Of a stretch of 64,000 nt of DNA, positions 61,037 through 64,000 are shown in pieces; the stretch's first letter is position 1; the number at the start of each line of letters is the position of its first letter. The translations under genes were made by a program, and so were the position numbers. The notes under the pieces are model-generated. The model did not search any database, had not been told where the DNA came from, and worked only from the letters and a program-made list of their open reading frames with translations. Source of the stretch: Caldilineaceae bacterium (GTDB lineage Bacteria > Chloroflexota > Anaerolineae > Caldilineales > Caldilineaceae); assembly GCA_026708085.1 (NCBI GenBank), contig JAPOVP010000035.1, positions 1 to 64,000 on the forward strand. The letters run 5' to 3'.

Positions 61037-61899
61037 GACCCGCCCGTTTGGCCACCGCCAGCATCCTGCACGACGACCCGCCCAGCTATCCCAGCCGCTG
61101 CATCGAGCGCTGCCTGGAGATGATCGATCGCGCCGGCGATGCCCGCGCCGACATCGTCCTCCTGCCCGAAGAGCCGGACGTGGTCGGCTGCGATCCCGAA
61201 CACATCCCTGATTTGCCCGAACCGATACCCGGCGGCGACACGCTAGCCCAATTCGCCCAGCGCGCCAGTGACAACAATCTTTATGTCGCGTACAGCCAGC
61301 GCGAACGGGATGGCGAGAACGTCTTCAATACGGGCGTTCTGCTGGACCGCAAGGGCGACCTGATGGGCAAATACCGCAAGATGCACCTGGCCCCCGGCGA
61401 AGAAGACGATGTGCTGCCCGGCGACCTGGGCTACCCGGTCTTCGAGTGCGATTTCGGCCGCGTGGGCATGGGCATCTGCATGGATATTCACTACCCGGAG
61501 ATGTGGCGCATCCTGGCGCTGAAGGGCGCGCATCTGCTGCTCTTCCCCACAATGTGCATAGACTACACCGGCGACCACATCGAGTCGATCGTCAACGCCC
61601 GCGCCATCGACAACCAGGTCTACCTGGTCTCCTCCCATTTCGTGATGCAGCCCTTCCTGGCGGGCCGCTCGATGGGGCATTCGCGCATCGTCGACCCGTA
61701 TGGCCGGACCCTGGCGAACACGTCACACCGGCCCGGCCTCACCTTCGCCGACGTCGACCTCGATGCCGGCTACGAGACCTGGTACACGGGCGAGCAAAAA
61801 GAACGCTATCCCACGCTCAAGGACTGCTACCTGGGAATGCGGCGTCCGGACACCTATCACGAGCTGCTCGAACCGCAGACGACAGTGGCCAGTGGCTAA
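61033..61899 (+). CDS. Carbon-nitrogen hydrolase (nitrilase superfamily)
   Basis: 288 residues with the Glu-Lys-Cys triad: IVLLPEEPDVVG (Glu), GKYRKMHLAPGEED (Lys), and VGMGICMDIHYPEMWRIL (Cys). SMGHSRIVDPYGRTLANTSH closes the fold. Members hydrolyse amides or N-carbamoyl groups, rarely true nitriles. It is coupled by an ATGA overlap to the deacetylase and so probably acts on its product. Cytoplasmic. Amide specificity cannot be told from the sequence. Confidence 0.92.
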   Translation: MRPARLATASILHDDPPSYPSRCIERCLEMIDRAGDARADIVLLPEEPDVVGCDPEHIPDLPEPIPGGDTLAQFAQRASDNNLYVAYSQRERDGENVFNTGVLLDRKGDLMGKYRKMHLAPGEEDDVLPGDLGYPVFECDFGRVGMGICMDIHYPEMWRILALKGAHLLLFPTMCIDYTGDHIESIVNARAIDNQVYLVSSHFVMQPFLAGRSMGHSRIVDPYGRTLANTSHRPGLTFADVDLDAGYETWYTGEQKERYPTLKDCYLGMRRPDTYHELLEPQTTVASG

Positions 61900-61934
61900 G
61901 ACGGTTGACGGCGGCCGGCCTCCGGGCTTTCCCC

Positions 61935-63119
61935 ATGCAACGCGCGACAGTTGAGAAGATCCGCGCCGATATCCCGGCGCTGGCGCGGTATGTCTGGTTT
62001 CAGAACGGGGGCGTGAGCGTAACCCCGCGCGCCATTGCCGCCGAACATGCCCGCCTGATGGAAGAGCTTGTGGTGCGGGGGCCGATGCACATCGTCTACC
62101 CGGACGAGGAGTACCCGCGGCGCGAACGGTCCAAGGCTGCGCTGGCGCGCTTTTTCGGTGTTGCGCCGGAGACGCTGGCGCTCATGCGCGGTGTGAGTGA
62201 AGCCTATCAGACCGTCCTGCGGGGCCTCAGTTGGCGGCGCGGGGACCAGTTGCTGATCACGGACGAGGAGGAGGCCGCTCTTTACCTGCCCTCGTTGCAC
62301 CTGCGGGACCGGCACGGCGTCGAGGTGGTCAAGGTGCCGCTGCTGGCCGACCCCGAGGAGCAGCTGGACGCCTTCGCGGCGCACATCAGCGACCGCACCC
62401 GCCTGCTCGCGGTCAGCCACGTCACCACCGAGACCGGTTTCCGGCTCCCTGTCGAGCAGCTGTGCGGGCTGGCCAGGGAACGCGGCGTCCTCACCTTCAT
62501 CGACATCGCCCACTCGGCCGGCCTCTTTCCCATAGACCTGGCGGCACTGGGCTGCGACTTTGCCGGCATCCTCTCCTACAAGTGGATGTACGCACCCTAT
62601 GCCGCCGGCGCGCTCTACGTGCATCCCGATCGACTGGAAGCCTTACAGGTCACCTATGCCGGCGGGCGCGCCGAAGCCTGGTTGCGCTACGATACCGACG
62701 ACTATGCGCTGAAGGAGGGGGCGGAGCGGTTCGAATACGGTCCCTGGTCATGGCCGCTGGTGCATACGTGGGCCTTTGCCGCCGGCTACCTGACGGAGAT
62801 CGGGCTGGAGAGCATCTGGGCCCGCACCGCGCAGCTCACCGACCGCCTCAAGCTGGCACTGGCCGACATCCGCGGCGTCACCCTCTACACACCACTTGAA
62901 GCCGAACGTTCGGCAGCCCTCGCCGCCTTTTCCGTAGCCGGGTGGGACGGCGAGGAGTTGACCCGCGCCCTGCGGGAGCGCCGGCCGAAGCCGGTCATCG
63001 TCCGTCCTCTGACCATCGCCCACAGCGGCGTACGCGCCAGCATGCCATTCTTTTTGCTGGAGGAGGAGATCGATCTGCTGGTGGAGGCTGTGGGGAGCCT
63101 GGCCGCGAGCCGGAGGTAG
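61935..63119 (+). CDS. Class V PLP-dependent aminotransferase
   Basis: 394 residues from the ATG at 61935; the track ORF from 61446 is an out-of-frame extension across the nitrilase gene. Landmarks: YVWFQNGGVSVTPRAI near the start, LLAVSHVTTETGFRLPVEQL, TFIDIAHSAGLFPIDLAAL, and the PLP Lys in GILSYKWMYAPYAAGALYVH. The fold is that of isopenicillin-N-epimerase/cysteine-desulfurase-like enzymes. No Cys persulfide loop, so amino transfer, epimerisation or lyase chemistry is more likely. Last gene of the plus-strand operon, with no clear ribosome-binding site. Confidence 0.9.
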   Translation: MQRATVEKIRADIPALARYVWFQNGGVSVTPRAIAAEHARLMEELVVRGPMHIVYPDEEYPRRERSKAALARFFGVAPETLALMRGVSEAYQTVLRGLSWRRGDQLLITDEEEAALYLPSLHLRDRHGVEVVKVPLLADPEEQLDAFAAHISDRTRLLAVSHVTTETGFRLPVEQLCGLARERGVLTFIDIAHSAGLFPIDLAALGCDFAGILSYKWMYAPYAAGALYVHPDRLEALQVTYAGGRAEAWLRYDTDDYALKEGAERFEYGPWSWPLVHTWAFAAGYLTEIGLESIWARTAQLTDRLKLALADIRGVTLYTPLEAERSAALAAFSVAGWDGEELTRALRERRPKPVIVRPLTIAHSGVRASMPFFLLEEEIDLLVEAVGSLAASRR

Positions 63120-63405
63120 GGAGTCGCGTCGCGTTTTGCCTACGCCATGGACCTATTTCGGTCCTGTGTGGGATTCATTCCCTGTTTTGGGTCCGTTTTC
63201 TTCTGATTAATGTGTTTGTACGTTGATGCTGTATTGAGCCTTTCCAAGGCAGCGCGTGTATAGTATACTTCTTGCAGTTGTTGAACATGGGTATACGCTG
63301 GCTCTGTAAAGGGACGCCAGCAGAACCCTTGGCACGGGACACGCTACACAGTGACCGGGCCGCAAAGCCCCCGAATCCGAAGCATGTAGCTGAATTGAGA
63401 CGGCA

Positions 63406-63951
63406 ATGACAATGGCAACCGAGAGTGAACGGATCGCCCGCATCGAGGGCGCCTACGAGCATCTGGCAACAAAAGCCGATGTAGAAACCGTAAAGACCGC
63501 TGTACATGACGTCAGAGCGGAGGTGCAGACGGTCAAAACAGACGTTCAGGTAGTCAAAACGGAACTGCAGGCAGTCAAGACAGACCTTCAGACAGTCAAT
63601 ACAGAGGTGCAGGCAGTCAAGACAGACCTTCAGACAGTCAATACAGAGGTGCAGGCAGTCAAAACGGAACTGCAGGCAGTCAAGACAGACGTTCAGGCAG
63701 TCAAAACAGAGGTGCAGACGGTCAAAACGGAACTGCAGACAGAGATACAGACGTTCAAGTCTGACCTGCGGGGGGAGATGCAGACCCTCAAGTCCGAACT
63801 GCAGACGGATATACATTCCGTCAGATCCGAAATGCACGGCGAGATGGCTGGAATCAAGAACGATCTCCGGTGGATGAAATGGACCCTCGGCATTGTCGTG
63901 CTTGGCGTCCTGATGCCGTTCCTGCAATCGTTACTTGAACGCTTGCCCTGA
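63406..63951 (+). CDS. Heptad-repeat coiled-coil membrane protein
   Basis: 181 residues. The N-terminal RIARIEGAYEHLATKADVET resembles the start of DUF1640/Bdr-like proteins. About 14 near-identical heptads follow (VKTELQA, VKTDLQT, VNTEVQA, VKTDVQA), predicting one long parallel coiled coil. A C-terminal helix WTLGIVVLGVLMPFLQSLLE anchors it, leaving the rod in the cytoplasm or outside depending on orientation. The heptads come from 21-base DNA units, with an exact 42-base tandem duplication, so length variation between strains is expected. Function unknown. It stands alone with 286 bases upstream. Confidence 0.8.
   Translation: MTMATESERIARIEGAYEHLATKADVETVKTAVHDVRAEVQTVKTDVQVVKTELQAVKTDLQTVNTEVQAVKTDLQTVNTEVQAVKTELQAVKTDVQAVKTEVQTVKTELQTEIQTFKSDLRGEMQTLKSELQTDIHSVRSEMHGEMAGIKNDLRWMKWTLGIVVLGVLMPFLQSLLERLP
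63520..63740 (+). repeat. 21/42-bp in-frame tandem repeats
   Basis: Units such as CAGGCAGTCAAGACAGACCT and CAGACAGTCAATACAGAGGT alternate. The 42-base block at 63568-63609 is repeated exactly at 63610-63651. All are in frame and encode the coiled-coil heptads. Confidence 0.9.
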
Positions 63952-64000
63952 CACACAGCTATTGCTGGTCGGCGACACGCCCCTTCGCACCGCTAGCCAG

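Noticed and set aside
61446-61934. N-terminal extension of the class V aminotransferase ORF
   Set aside because: It overlaps the nitrilase gene out of frame and is Arg/Pro-rich; the enzyme begins at 61935.
63175-63927. 250-codon minus-strand ORF rich in Cys and Leu
   Set aside because: Antisense translation of the 21-base coiled-coil repeats.

Overview
The window looks like a chromosomal segment of a free-living, GC-rich member of the Chloroflexota. The basis is indirect: paired Tat-lipoprotein sugar-binding proteins and permeases without their own ATPase, peptide transporters with very large extracytoplasmic parts, frequent SDR/Gfo-Idh-MocA/DapA-like catabolic clusters, and intergenic heptanucleotide repeats. 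An Anaerolineae/Caldilineales affiliation is a guess; no phylogenetic marker longer than a 5S fragment and tRNAs is present.

Layout. (1) 1-900: the 3' end of a 5S rRNA with its terminator, then a two-gene unit ending in a retropepsin-like aspartic protease. (2) 1.1-11.3 kb, minus strand: a complete peptide/nickel-type ABC transporter (ATPase DppF-like, a BNR-propeller surface protein, a 929-aa binding protein, permeases DppB and DppC, ATPase DppD). Divergent from it is a TPR lipoprotein (11.5-13.7 kb). (3) 13.8-16.8 kb, minus: DapA-like aldolase, MR/MLE-family enzyme and a P-loop ATPase. (4) 17.5-21 kb, plus: ExeM-like secreted nuclease, phosphoribosyltransferase and endonuclease III. (5) 21.1-24.6 kb, minus: NfeD-type membrane protease and RecN. 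(6) 24.6-26.5 kb: a gene-poor stretch with a cluster of ~113-bp repeats. (7) 26.5-30.4 kb, plus: TatA, SecG, a membrane-anchored peptide-binding protein, tRNA-Leu, an FtsB/DivIC-like protein, tRNA-fMet and tRNA-Met. (8) 30.4-33.5 kb, minus: a sialidase-type protein and a radical SAM/methyltransferase pair. (9) 33.6-39.4 kb and 42.6-45.9 kb, minus: two sugar ABC operons, the first ending in a tandem pair of Gfo/Idh/MocA oxidoreductases. They are separated by a Cache-like lipoprotein and a decayed IS3 element. (10) 45.9-47.85 kb: a gene-free stretch with a second repeat cluster, a dispersed repeat shared with 17 kb and an 11-copy heptamer array. (11) 47.85-51 kb, plus: epimerase, DapA-like lyase and Gfo oxidoreductase. 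(12) 51.3-55 kb: an AT-richer accessory island with a secreted HNH-type polymorphic toxin and likely immunity gene, a YhfC-like membrane protein, a gene beheaded by an IS3 relic, and further IS3 fragments. (13) 55.3-63.1 kb, plus: a third sugar ABC operon continuing into DegT aminotransferase, polysaccharide deacetylase, nitrilase-family amidohydrolase and class V aminotransferase. (14) 63.4-63.95 kb: a heptad-repeat coiled-coil membrane protein.

How it fits together. The window is dominated by uptake and catabolism of carbohydrates, sugar acids and peptides. Each sugar operon carries binding protein plus two permeases and no ATPase, so a shared MsiK-type ATPase elsewhere is expected. Every binding protein/permease junction contains a hairpin or repeat, which may keep binding-protein mRNA in excess.

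The most unusual points are: the 929-aa peptide-binding protein, whose conserved blocks run in circularly permuted order relative to the canonical family member at 27.4 kb and which is tethered by an acidic Ser/Glu stalk and a C-terminal helix; a fossil permease tail between the duplicated oxidoreductases, recording the duplication; the toxin/immunity pair in an IS3 graveyard; and several families of interspersed repeats.
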